From contig NZ_CP031841.1 of NCBI RefSeq assembly GCF_003432385.1, forward strand, positions 1,364,001 through 1,428,000: DNA of 64,000 nucleotides. The letters are read 5' to 3'. Both the position numbers and the translations under genes were made by a program. The stretch is from Breoghania sp. L-A4. Its GTDB lineage: Bacteria > Pseudomonadota > Alphaproteobacteria > Rhizobiales > Stappiaceae. The notes under the pieces are model-generated. The model ran no database searches. It saw nothing but the letters and a program-made list of their open reading frames with translations, and was not told where the DNA came from. Shown here piece after piece: positions 17,849 through 26,145 of the stretch (positions are counted from its first letter, which is position 1; every line of letters starts with the position of its first letter).

Positions 17849-18172
17849 CCGCCCATCCTTCGAGACGCCGTCTTCGACGGCTCCTCAGGATGAGGTCATC
17901 GTGTTGATATCTTTATGAAACCCTTCCAACCTCATCCTGAGGAGGGCCGCGTCTCGAAGGATGGGCGGCACGCTCATGCGCGTGCCGGAAGTCTGCCTTT
18001 CCATGGGGAGACGCAGAAAATTCCTGCTCTTGATGAGGTCATCGCGTTGAGATCTTTATGAAACCTGTCCACCCTCATCCTGAGGAGGGCCGACGGCCCG
18101 TCTCGAAGGATGGGCGGCACGCTCATGCGCGGGCGCCGGACGTCTGCCTTTCCATGGGGAGATAGAGAAACG
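17849..18172. repeat. Family B palindromic repeat with a ~143-bp tandem duplication
   Basis: A full family B palindrome (CCTTCGAGACGCCGTC to CGTCTCGAAGGATGGGCGG) spans 17849-17966. The segment beginning TGAGGTCATCG at 17891 is repeated starting at 18034 (offset 143 bases). Both copies carry CTTTATGAAACC, CTCATCCTGAGGAGGGCC, CTCGAAGGATGGGCGGCACG and CTGCCTTTCCATGGGGAGA. The second copy differs by scattered substitutions and a few inserted bases. No gene lies in the 17594-18206 gap. Confidence 0.75.
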
Positions 18173-18206
18173 CTCGCGCCGGTCGCACCACAATGCGCCT
18201 TGCGGG

Positions 18207-20108
18207 CTACTTTTCCTCGCGCTTCACCAGCCCGGTGAAGCCGACAATCGCGATGGCGACCATGATCGCGCCGATCACGCGTTCGGCGATGGCGAGAAGA
18301 TGCAGCAGCCAGCCGACGGGGATCGATTGGGCGACGAAGAGAGGGCCGAAGCCGAGCTTCAGATAGGGTTTTTCAAGCGGGATTTTCGCGTCGGTATCCG
18401 CTCGCCAAAAACTTTCGGAATTGAAATCGAGGATCGGCACGAACAGATCGAGCGAATAGAGCAGCGGCTGGAAGGCGGGATAGGCGCCCTCATTGATGTC
18501 GCCGTGGCGGGCCTGCAGGAAGGCATCGCGGGCGCCGCAACGCGCGTTCTCGCAGAGCGCATTGCCGCCTGCGAAAAGCAAAGCGAAGATGACGACGATG
18601 CCCGTCGACCACACCACGGCCTTCAGCGGATTGTAGCCATAGTCGGCTGTGCGGTGCAGCAGCCAGCCGAGCAGCCGCGTGCGCCGAGGCGTGCCATTCG
18701 AGAGGCGCTGGCGGGTGCGGCGGGTGACCGAAACTTTGTCGGCCGCTTTCTCGTATCCCATGGCGCGCAGCACGGCCGACGTCATGCGCCAGGGCTGGGG
18801 ATTGAAATGGGTCTTCAGATCATCCGCCGACTGTCCGGCAAGCCAGACAATGCGGGCGGGGCCTGCGCCATCGCCGACGGGACGGTCGGTGCCGTCGGGA
18901 TGCTCGAAATGCTTGCACTCGAAACCGTCGAGCACGAGATGCTGGATGTCGATGGGCATTCCGTCTTCGATGATGCACAGGCGTTGGTCGCAGGTGTCTT
19001 GACCGGCAACCAGCATCGGCGGCCAGCCGGAAGCAACGTCTTCCAGCGTGTCGCAGCGGGCGCGGCCCAGATCGACGATGCCTTCCGGGCAGGTCTCCGG
19101 CATGATAAGGCGCCCTTCAAACACCGCCTCGCGCAGGACAAGCGCATGATGGCGAAACCGGTTCTGCCGGGTCCGGTCGGAATCACTGACTGTCTCGGCG
19201 AGCCTTGCTTGGAGATCGCCGGCCTTACGCGCCTGCGTGGCGGCGACAAGTTGGGCGCCGCGAAATGACACCTGGCCATGAAAATGCGCCCGGCTGGCAT
19301 GGATATGGCCGAGAAAGCAGGCGTTCTCGCAATTGGCGGGGCCCTGGACTTCGGCGTCTGACAGCGTCAGGGCGCGATGACGCGAGGCGGTGAAACTTGT
19401 GCCGGACAGGTCGAGCATAGAGTGAATGTGCGCATGATTGAGTAGTACGTCGCCCTCGATTTTTGCATTCCGCATGAGCAAATCTGCCGCTTTGACGTCT
19501 TGTGCGAAAATGGCGTTGCCACCGGCGTTGCTGAACTTGGCGTTGTCGGCAGAGAACTGCCCTGTGATTTCGGCGCCGGGGATAGTGAATTCGCCGGTGA
19601 CCTCGGCATTATCCATAAACCAGACGGTCGCCTTGACGCCTTGAGCCCATACGGCGCGTCCTCCATCGTTGTGAAACGTTGTGTTGTTGACAGAGAATTG
19701 CCCGGCGATATCGGCGCTATTGATATCGAATTCGCCGTCGATGGCGCACTTGCGGAAAAATACAGCACCCTGGATCGTCGTATCACTCAGATCGACGCCT
19801 TCGGGAAATGCGCACGTGATGAATTTCAGCGAGGCCGGGATGCGCAGGTTGGCGAGGCCAAGGCGCTCGGGGATTGTGGCGCCGAAGAGCTGGATACCGT
19901 CGGGCGCCAAGGCCCAGCCGCTGGAATCCTTGTGCTCGAAGACGCCCGTCGCCAGGGCGCGGATCAGGGCGGGTGACACGGTCTTTTCCGCCTTCTCGGC
20001 GATGTCTTGGCACTCGGCCCATTCGCCGGCCTGCGTCGCCGCGATCAGCCGCCGCTCGGCTTCCGTGGGCTGGCCGTTTGGGCCGCTGAAATCGTCGAAT
20101 TGCGCCAT
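18207..20108 (-). CDS. Pentapeptide/beta-helix-like protein with C-terminal membrane anchor
   Basis: Starting at ATG 20108 (GGGGG six bases upstream; a TTG at 20123 is less likely) the protein has 633 residues. The first ~450 contain repeated strand units such as LSDTTIQGAVFFRKCAIDGE, FTIPGAEITGQFSADNAKFS and DLLMRNAKIEGDVLLNHAHI, suggesting a right-handed beta-helix. Residues about 500-530 (AVVWSTGIVVIFALLFAGG) and the C-terminus (AIMVAIAIVGFTGLV) are membrane helices. Similar proteins are often labelled membrane-associated oxidoreductases, but I see no cofactor motif. It is a lone gene of unknown function. Confidence 0.7.
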   Translation of the reverse strand: MAQFDDFSGPNGQPTEAERRLIAATQAGEWAECQDIAEKAEKTVSPALIRALATGVFEHKDSSGWALAPDGIQLFGATIPERLGLANLRIPASLKFITCAFPEGVDLSDTTIQGAVFFRKCAIDGEFDINSADIAGQFSVNNTTFHNDGGRAVWAQGVKATVWFMDNAEVTGEFTIPGAEITGQFSADNAKFSNAGGNAIFAQDVKAADLLMRNAKIEGDVLLNHAHIHSMLDLSGTSFTASRHRALTLSDAEVQGPANCENACFLGHIHASRAHFHGQVSFRGAQLVAATQARKAGDLQARLAETVSDSDRTRQNRFRHHALVLREAVFEGRLIMPETCPEGIVDLGRARCDTLEDVASGWPPMLVAGQDTCDQRLCIIEDGMPIDIQHLVLDGFECKHFEHPDGTDRPVGDGAGPARIVWLAGQSADDLKTHFNPQPWRMTSAVLRAMGYEKAADKVSVTRRTRQRLSNGTPRRTRLLGWLLHRTADYGYNPLKAVVWSTGIVVIFALLFAGGNALCENARCGARDAFLQARHGDINEGAYPAFQPLLYSLDLFVPILDFNSESFWRADTDAKIPLEKPYLKLGFGPLFVAQSIPVGWLLHLLAIAERVIGAIMVAIAIVGFTGLVKREEK

Positions 20109-20667
20109 TTCGACCCCCGACAATGCATTTATGACAATACCTTGAGACTAGCCGTGTCGGGTTCGGTTTGTCACTGTTTCATCGTGCCTTGGCGAACCAC
20201 TGCGCCACGAAAGCAACTCGGTGCGCCGCCGATGTCGTCAACTGTGTTCCCTGGGTGTCATCCTCGGGAGGCCGCAGGCCTGCGCGGGGATCCAGTACTC
20301 CGTGTGGCAGGCGGTGGTGTGCGGGCCGTGAGGCCTGTGGTTACTGGATGCCCGCCTTCGTGTTGTGTCCCGGAAGATTGGCTTGATGCGCTGGCGGTGC
20401 GAACGGGGCAGGCATGGTTGAAGGGACGACTGTCATGCTGGTGAAGCTGCATGCCAATGCGACGACGACGCCGAGACAGCGCGCGTACATTCAATCCAGC
20501 GCGGCGTCGGTTCCGGCGCTCGCTGTAGAGCTTGGCGTAAGCGAGAGCACGCTCCGGCGCCCGTGTTTGCGGGGCGGTATAGTGGGTCCCGGATCTCGCT
20601 GTGCTCGCCCGGGATGACATCGCGGGGGTGGTGGGCTTGGGGTGACCGCTGAGCGCGCGGGATTTGA

Positions 20668-21160
20668 ACAACCTCTCGCATGGGGAGAGGCCGGTCCCCT
20701 CGGGTCTTGCTTGTGGCCAGCACAAGGACAGGCTCCGCGCCGGGTGAGCCGGGATCTCCGTATCCCCGTGAGTTTTGATCCCTCACCCCAACCCTCTCCC
20801 TGGAGGGAGAGGGGGCGGAGACGGCGGGGTTTCGGGCGGAGGAGAGAGAGGCGGAAACGTCGGAGCCCGGTCGGGCGGAGAGAGCGGCGGAGGCGGCGGG
20901 GTTTCGTGCGGAAGGAGAGAGGGGCGGAGGCGGTGGGTGCGACTCGTGAGCCGCTGTGACCTGCTGAATCTCGCAGCCTGCGCCCTTCCCTTCTCCCCTT
21001 GGGGAGAAGGTGGCCTGCAAGGCCGGATGAGGGGGCGCCGAAGGACAGGGGCCCGGGCTGGATTGGTGGGGTGAAGGGCGTCTGCTCGGGCGCGGCATGG
21101 CGGGTGTGGCGTGCGGGCCCTCACACGGCCCTCTCCCTGGAGGGAGAGGGGGCGGAGACG
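20668..21160. repeat. Cluster of palindromic repeats in a 1.1-kb gene-free gap
   Basis: The 20109-21266 gap holds no gene I can support. It contains a full family A copy (20668-20830), a third hairpin type CTTCTCCCCTTGGGGAGAAG followed by GGCCGGATGAGGG (20988-21035), and a further half family A copy (21119-21160). Between them lie purine-rich low-complexity runs (20820-20935, many GGCGGAG units) that generate spurious open frames in several phases. A short tandem CCTATGCCC repeat lies at 21233-21255. Confidence 0.65.
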
Positions 21161-21266
21161 GGTCTCTCGGTATATGGCGGTTGGCTCTCGAGCCGGTGTC
21201 GCGTTGCGTCCGGGGAAACGAAGGTGAACTTCCTATGCCCCTATGCCCCTATGCCCGTCTGTCCCT

Positions 21267-22103
21267 CTACCCCTTCCGCCCGGCCGCAGGCCCGCCTCTT
21301 GCCGGGGTGTAGCCGATGATGGCGGCGAGGGTGAAGACGATCAGCGTGCCGGCGACCACCGCGAAGGAGAAGGGCTCGAATGTCTGGTACATGGCATGGC
21401 GGATCAGCTCGACGATGTAGGTAAACGGGTTCCACTGGCACAGCTCATAGATCGTCACAGAGCCCTCGCGCACGCGCCACAGCGGGTAGAGCGCGGAGGA
21501 CATGAAGAACATCGGGAAGATGACGAAATTCATGATGCCGGCGAAGTTTTCCAGCTGGCGGATCCAGGAGGAGAGGAAGGTGCCGAGCGCCGAGAGCGTC
21601 ATGCCGGTGAGGATGAGCACGGGAAACAGCGGCAGCAGACCCTCGAGCGGCACGTCGGTGCCGAGGGCGTAGGCGATGGCGAGGAAGGCGTAGGCCTGGA
21701 TGATGGAGACGAAGGTGCCCGAGAGCATGCGCGCGACGAGCAGAAAGCCGCGCGGCAGGGGCGTGGACATCAGCACCCGCATGGAGCCCATCTCGCGGTC
21801 GTAGACCATCGACAGCGACGACTGCATGCCGTTGAAGAGCTGGATCATGCCGACGAGCCCGGGCACCACATAGACGTCATAGGTGATGTAGGTCTCGTAC
21901 GGCGGGATGATCGACAAGCCGAGGGTCGCGCGAAAGCCCGCGGCGAAGACCAGAAGCCAGATGAGCGGGCGCACGAGGGCCGCGAAAAACCGCTCCTTCT
22001 GCTGCACGAAGCGCAAAAGCTCGCGCTGCAGGATGGCGGCAAAGGCGCGCGCCGCATGGGCGGGCAGGGCGGCGCGGACGGGATGCGGGGCGCGCGGGTT
22101 CAC
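21267..22103 (-). CDS. PQQ-associated ABC transporter, permease
   Basis: The 278-residue ABC-2 type membrane protein has about six hydrophobic helices, with DREMGSMRVLMSTPLPRGFL near the middle and PIFPMFFMSSALYPLW-like sequence (FPMFFMSSALYPLWRV) near residue 205, typical of the ABC-2 permease family. It matches the permeases encoded with PQQ-dependent alcohol dehydrogenases (TIGR03861 type). It overlaps the ATPase gene by four bases. The binding protein encoded at 13123-14355 is probably part of the same system. Cargo is unknown. Confidence 0.85.
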   Translation of the reverse strand: MNPRAPHPVRAALPAHAARAFAAILQRELLRFVQQKERFFAALVRPLIWLLVFAAGFRATLGLSIIPPYETYITYDVYVVPGLVGMIQLFNGMQSSLSMVYDREMGSMRVLMSTPLPRGFLLVARMLSGTFVSIIQAYAFLAIAYALGTDVPLEGLLPLFPVLILTGMTLSALGTFLSSWIRQLENFAGIMNFVIFPMFFMSSALYPLWRVREGSVTIYELCQWNPFTYIVELIRHAMYQTFEPFSFAVVAGTLIVFTLAAIIGYTPARGGPAAGRKG

Positions 22104-22891
22104 AGGCGTTCTCCCACGGGCGCCGAGGTGAGTTTCGCAAACGCCCCGTCCAGCGTGGTCTCACCTGCGGCGGCCAGCACATCGGGCAGCGGGCCGTCGG
22201 CCACCACACGGCCCTTTTCCAGCACGATCAGATGATCCTCCGGCATGACCTCGTCGGTGAGATGGGTGGCCCAGAGCACCGCGATGCCCTCCTCGCGCGC
22301 CAGCCGGTGCACGTGATCGACCAGCCAGCGCCGCGTGGCGATGTCGAGCCCGGCGCTGGGCTCGTCGAGCAGCAGCAGCGCGGGATGATCGAGCAGGGCG
22401 CGCGCCACCTCGACACGGCGGCGCTGTCCGCCGCTCAGGGACCGGGTTTTCACGCGGCGCTTGTCGGCAAGCCCCACCTGGTCGAGCAGCGTGTCGATGC
22501 GCGCATGCGCGGCGCTTCGGGACAGCCCGCGCAGGGCCGCGAAATAGCGCAGGTTCTGCTGCACGGTGAGATCGAGATCCAGCGTCTGGGCCTGGAACAC
22601 GATGCCGATGCGAAACAGCGCCGCCGCCCGGTCGCGCCGCAGATCGTGCCCGGCGATCTCGATGGCGCCCGCGCGGCTGTCGAACAGCCCGGTGACGATG
22701 GAGTAAAGCGTGGTCTTGCCCGCGCCGTTGGGGCCGAGCAGCGCGGTCACCTTCGCGGGCGCGAGCTGAAAGCTCACATTGTCCAGTGCCTGGTGGCGGC
22801 CATAGGCATAGGACACGCCGGTGACCCGCAACGCCGGCGCGTCGTCATTGGCGGCCACGCTGGCGCGCGGCGGCTCCTTGCCTGATTGCAT
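22100..22891 (-). CDS. PQQ-associated ABC transporter, ATP-binding protein
   Basis: The 263-residue ATPase has Walker A GPNGAGKTTL, signature motif LSGGQRRRVEVARALL, Walker B ALLLLDEPSAGLD and switch histidine in WATHLTDEV. It is of the ABC-2 export type and matches the TIGR03864 group found in PQQ-dependent alcohol dehydrogenase loci. It precedes and overlaps the permease gene. Confidence 0.9.
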   Translation of the reverse strand: MQSGKEPPRASVAANDDAPALRVTGVSYAYGRHQALDNVSFQLAPAKVTALLGPNGAGKTTLYSIVTGLFDSRAGAIEIAGHDLRRDRAAALFRIGIVFQAQTLDLDLTVQQNLRYFAALRGLSRSAAHARIDTLLDQVGLADKRRVKTRSLSGGQRRRVEVARALLDHPALLLLDEPSAGLDIATRRWLVDHVHRLAREEGIAVLWATHLTDEVMPEDHLIVLEKGRVVADGPLPDVLAAAGETTLDGAFAKLTSAPVGERL

Positions 22892-23077
22892 CCGCCCCTC
22901 CCTGGGATTTCTGCCCGCAGCTTAGCGAAGCAATGTGCGAGGCGGAAGCGGCGCGGGATGGGTCTTAAGTCCGATAGGGCGGGGAGTGTGATGGACGTGG
23001 GCATCCGCGATTGCGCCGCGCGTTTTCTCCCCCGCAAGGGGCTCGGAAATCGCACATGGCGACGACACCGCGGGGTT

Positions 23078-23195
23078 GGCTCCCTCTCCCATGGTGAGAG
23101 GGTTGAGGTGAGGGGGGCGAGGCCGGAGGGATGCGGAGGGGTCGCATCCTCTCACCCGGGCTTTCAGCCCGACCTCTCCCCATGGGAGAGGTGAT
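23078..23195. repeat. Interspersed palindromic repeat, family A
   Basis: CCCTCTCCCATGGTGAGAGGG and CCTCTCCCCATGGGAGAGG hairpins flank GGTGAGGGG and CTCTCACCCGGGC. This is one of three repeat structures that fill the 22892-23542 gap, which holds no gene. Confidence 0.65.
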
Positions 23196-23238
23196 TTCGC
23201 ACCGTTGACCGGGGTTATGTGCGTCAATTTCAGCAAAA

Positions 23239-23261
23239 AGGGCGGCCCGAGGACCGCCCTT
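23239..23261 (-). terminator. Rho-independent terminator-like hairpin
   Basis: Read leftward, AGGGCGGTCCTCGGGCCGCCCT folds into a strong GC stem, followed by TTTT (complement of AAAA at 23235-23238). It lies downstream of the DUF3280-like gene, about 280 bases after its stop and beyond another repeat. Confidence 0.6.
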
Positions 23262-23367
23262 GAATTTGACGACAAGGCTCATGCGCCTCGATCGTCGTCC
23301 TAGGCCTTGTGCCACTGCTGTCCGGTTTAACGGCAGAGCGGAGACCTTGCTGAGAACGTCCAGCGGG

Positions 23368-23508
23368 CTCCCATCTCCCCCTTGCGGGGGAGATGTCACC
23401 CGAAGGGTGACAGAGGGGGTAGGTGACGGGGCCTGGAGTTTGCGGCTCCCCCCCTCTGTCGGCTGCGCCGGCATCTCCCCGCAAGGGGGGAGAGGGGAGC
23501 AAGTTGAT
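23368..23508. repeat. Interspersed palindromic repeat, third type (CATCTCCCCC/GGGGGAGATG)
   Basis: CATCTCCCCCTTGCGGGGGAGATG with GTCACCCGAAGGGTGAC forms the left pair of hairpins. CCCCCTCTGTCGGCTGCGCCGGCATCTCCCCGCAAGGGGGGAGA forms the right part. The whole is an imperfect palindrome of about 140 bases. Confidence 0.65.
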
Positions 23509-23542
23509 GTTTCAGGGAAAACGCCCGGTTTCCAATCGAGCC

Positions 23543-24079
23543 CTAATTATCGATATGACGCAGACGGGCGTGGACGGTTTCGCCGAGCATGTCGCGCTTG
23601 ACGATATAGCGCACGCCGCGCCGCCAGGCCTGGTCCGTGTCGCCGCGGATGGAGACCGAGGCGTTGCCGATGATGCGGCCGCTTTCGGTGTCGCGCGCGA
23701 TGAGCAGGATCGACTGGATCAGGGTGGAGACCTTGTGAACCATGCCGGTGATGGCGATGTCGGCGCCGGCCTCGCGCGCCAGCGGCACCTCGCAGCCATT
23801 GCATTGCCACAGCCGCGGCATTGTCTCGAGCTTCCCGGCATAGGCGGATACATCGACGATCTCGGCGCCGCGTTCGGCCAGCATGCGGCCCGCGACCTGG
23901 GTGACCATGGCAAGACGCGCCTGCTCCGCATCGTGCGTGTCGCGCTGCTCGCCGCTGGTGTCGTTGAGCTCGAACGGGAACACGGCGATGCGCGGCGCGT
24001 CCGCGGCGATGGCGGGGGGCGCGACGGTCGCGGCGAGCAGGGCGGCGATCGCCAGGACGACGGGGGCGGCGCGGTTCAT
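23543..24079 (-). CDS. Secreted DUF3280/DUF2380-like protein of the methanol locus
   Basis: The 178-residue protein has a signal peptide ending APPAIAADAP, then RIAVFPFELNDTSGEQRDTH. This is the opening strand typical of DUF2380/DUF3280 proteins, which share a TolB-N-like fold. CNGCEVPLAREAGADIAITG has two cysteines two residues apart, and VHKVSTLIQSILLIARDTES follows. The family recurs in PQQ/XoxF loci without a known activity. It lies 51 bases after the SoxYZ-like gene in the same direction. Confidence 0.75.
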   Translation of the reverse strand: MNRAAPVVLAIAALLAATVAPPAIAADAPRIAVFPFELNDTSGEQRDTHDAEQARLAMVTQVAGRMLAERGAEIVDVSAYAGKLETMPRLWQCNGCEVPLAREAGADIAITGMVHKVSTLIQSILLIARDTESGRIIGNASVSIRGDTDQAWRRGVRYIVKRDMLGETVHARLRHIDN

Positions 24080-24129
24080 GGCGTGTCCTCTTTGGAGCGT
24101 TCGGTGTCAGGCGTCCAGTCGATCAGGGG

Positions 24130-24963
24130 TCACGATGCGGGCTCGAGGTGGACCGGCCAGCTTTGCTCAAACACCCGGTCCTCGGAATCGGTGACCTTCG
24201 CGTGCAGCACCGCGCTGTCCTCGGGCTTGACGAAGAAGCGGATCGAGGGGTTCTCGCTCATCGAGATATCGCCCTCGAACGACAGCACAGGCTTGTCGCC
24301 GAGCGTCAGCTCGATGGTGCGCACGTAGTCGGCCGGGATCCAGAGCTGGGTCACCTGGTCGCTCTGCATGCCCGAATAATTGGGATGCGAGACCATGAAC
24401 TGGGTCTCCGCCGGCTGGCCGGCGTGCCAGGCGCCGATCTGCTTCAGCTTCATCTTGCCCATGCGGCTGAGCGCCAGCTCGTGGTCCTTGCCGGCGGGCG
24501 CGGAGCAGCCGCCCGAGGCCTTGACGTATTTTGTGGTCATGTAGAGCGCGCCGTCGTTGGTCTCGGCGATGGCGCGGATGTTGGTGTAGGCGTTGACGCG
24601 CACGCGGGTGGCGAGGCTGGCGATGCCGTTGTCGGGCGAGAAGCGGAAGGTCCCGACGACGGGCGAGGGGTTCTCGTCGATGATCAGCGTCAGCGTCTTG
24701 ATGTAGCGGTTCGCGCTTTGCGGGATTTGCGGAACGATCTTGATCGGCACGGTGGCCGCGTCCAGCGCCCGGTAGGGGGCCTCCAGCGCGATGACGCCGG
24801 CGCCGTCCTCAATTGCCCGGGTTTCGCCGAACAGGCTGGCGCGAATGTCGGCCCAACTGCCCTCATCGGCCCGGGCCAGGGTTGCCGGAAGCAGCAGGGC
24901 GCAGGCCAAGGCGACACGTGCCGCGAGGGGCGCCATCGATCCGAGAGGTGTCTGTACCATCAT
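24130..24963 (-). CDS. Quinoprotein dehydrogenase-associated SoxYZ-like carrier protein
   Basis: The 277-residue exported protein (signal peptide ending PATLARADEG) combines a SoxY-like part and a SoxZ-like part. The SoxY-like part has TLTLIIDENPSPVVGTFRFS and KYVKASGGCSAPAGKD, whose Cys resembles the carrier cysteine. The SoxZ-like part has MVSHPNYSGMQSDQVTQLWI and NPSIRFFVKPED. This fused form is known from quinoprotein dehydrogenase loci (TIGR04557 type). ATG 24963 overlaps the upstream TGA, so translation is coupled to the metallohydrolase. The longer frame extending upstream belongs to coding space of the next gene. Confidence 0.85.
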   Translation of the reverse strand: MMVQTPLGSMAPLAARVALACALLLPATLARADEGSWADIRASLFGETRAIEDGAGVIALEAPYRALDAATVPIKIVPQIPQSANRYIKTLTLIIDENPSPVVGTFRFSPDNGIASLATRVRVNAYTNIRAIAETNDGALYMTTKYVKASGGCSAPAGKDHELALSRMGKMKLKQIGAWHAGQPAETQFMVSHPNYSGMQSDQVTQLWIPADYVRTIELTLGDKPVLSFEGDISMSENPSIRFFVKPEDSAVLHAKVTDSEDRVFEQSWPVHLEPAS

Positions 24964-25913
24964 TCCCACTCCAGTTCCGTGTAGGCGGTGACGATGTTGC
25001 GGCCGTGAAACGCGTCGAACAGCAGCCAGTCCGCGCGTCCGGTGTCTTCCAGCCGCCGCAGCGTGGCCGGAATGTCGAGCCCGTCGTCCAGCGCGTCGCG
25101 GACGCCATCGCGGATCGCCGCGAGATAGCCGCGCTGCCGGGCGAGCGTGGCGCGCCCGTCGCTGATGCCGCCATGGCCCGGAACGACCAGGTCCACATCG
25201 GGCGTGATCAGCCGGTCGAGCACCTCGAGCCAGCCCAGCAGGCTGCCGTCCAGTGTAGGCAACCGGGCGTCGAAAAGCAGGTCCGCCGCCCATAACGTTT
25301 TCGTGCGGTGATCGAAGACTGTGAGATCATTGTCCGTATGCGCGGCCGGCCAGGCGGCGAGCTCGATGAGGCGGTTGCCCAGATCAATGGTCAGCGTGTC
25401 CTCGACCGTCCGCGTGGGCGGCACGAAGGTGGTGCTGGCGAAGTCCGGCGACAGCGCATGGATGCGCTCGAGATAGAAGGGGCCGCGTTCGGCGAGCGCG
25501 CGCGGCAGGCGGTGATGGCCCAGCGAGACAAGGCTGCCGGTGTCGAATGCCGCGTGGCCGAAGCAATGGTCCAGATGCACGTGCGTGGCGATGAGGTGGC
25601 TGACCGGCCGGTCGGTCACCGCGGCGACGGCGCGCAGCACGGCCTCGCCCTGCTGGCGGGTGGCGCCGCTGTCGATCACCGCGACGCTGTCGGCGCCAAT
25701 GATGAAGCCGATGTTGGCGATGGCGCCGCCGTTGGCCGCCGAGAGTTCCTCCTGCACCCCGTGCCGCACGTAGATCCCGCTGGCCACCTCGACGAATGGC
25801 AGCTCCGCGGCGGCGTGCAGGAGGCCGGGGTCGAGCGGGAGGATGGCGGCGGCGGCGCCGAGGCCCTGCAGCACCCGGCGGCGCGTGGCGTGTGGGGAGG
25901 CGGTCCGGCTCAT
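24960..25913 (-). CDS. Quinoprotein relay system zinc metallohydrolase (metallo-beta-lactamase fold)
   Basis: The 317-residue protein starts at ATG 25913 and carries a twin-arginine-like signal (TRRRVLQGLGAAAAILPLDP). The metal-binding motif is ATHVHLDHCFGHAAF (H-x-H-x-D-H) near residue 110; further ligands come from PAAHTDNDLTVF, AADLLFDARLP and VPGHGGIS. It matches the periplasmic SoxH-like hydrolases of PQQ dehydrogenase loci (TIGR04558 type). Its start overlaps the stop of the 66-residue gene upstream (ATGA), and its stop overlaps the SoxYZ-like start. Confidence 0.9.
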   Translation of the reverse strand: MSRTASPHATRRRVLQGLGAAAAILPLDPGLLHAAAELPFVEVASGIYVRHGVQEELSAANGGAIANIGFIIGADSVAVIDSGATRQQGEAVLRAVAAVTDRPVSHLIATHVHLDHCFGHAAFDTGSLVSLGHHRLPRALAERGPFYLERIHALSPDFASTTFVPPTRTVEDTLTIDLGNRLIELAAWPAAHTDNDLTVFDHRTKTLWAADLLFDARLPTLDGSLLGWLEVLDRLITPDVDLVVPGHGGISDGRATLARQRGYLAAIRDGVRDALDDGLDIPATLRRLEDTGRADWLLFDAFHGRNIVTAYTELEWE

Positions 25914-26113
25914 CAGATGGTTGCACTCGGCGGCGCGCAGGTCCATCCGGCGATCCGCCATCCGGGTTTGCGTTCCGCCCATCGCAGCGCGTCGACCTGC
26001 GCGTGCGCGGAGCATTCGCGGATGCTGGCGTAAAGCTTCACCGGCACGGGAACCTGCCGGCAATGGGCCGGGTTGGCGATCAGGCAGACGGTGATCAGGA
26101 CCTCGTAGAGCAT
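25913..26113 (-). CDS. Small exported protein (66 residues) in the xox operon
   Basis: MLYEVLITVCLIANPAHCRQ is a short hydrophobic leader, followed by PVPVKLYASIRECSAHAQVD and WRIAGWTCAPPSATI. It has cysteines at the leader and in the mature part. The stop overlaps the next ATG (ATGA) and AAGGA lies upstream of the start, so it is probably translated as part of the operon. No family was recognised. The size and Cys pattern fit small periplasmic proteins. Confidence 0.65.
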   Translation of the reverse strand: MLYEVLITVCLIANPAHCRQVPVPVKLYASIRECSAHAQVDALRWAERKPGWRIAGWTCAPPSATI

Positions 26114-26145
26114 CGGGTTGTCCTTGCGCTCTCATGGCGTGCCCG

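Noticed and set aside
20820-20935. Possible CRISPR-like or tandem repeat array in the GGCGGAG-rich stretch
   Set aside because: Units are irregular and purine-rich without constant repeats or spacers; it is low-complexity sequence beside palindromic repeats.
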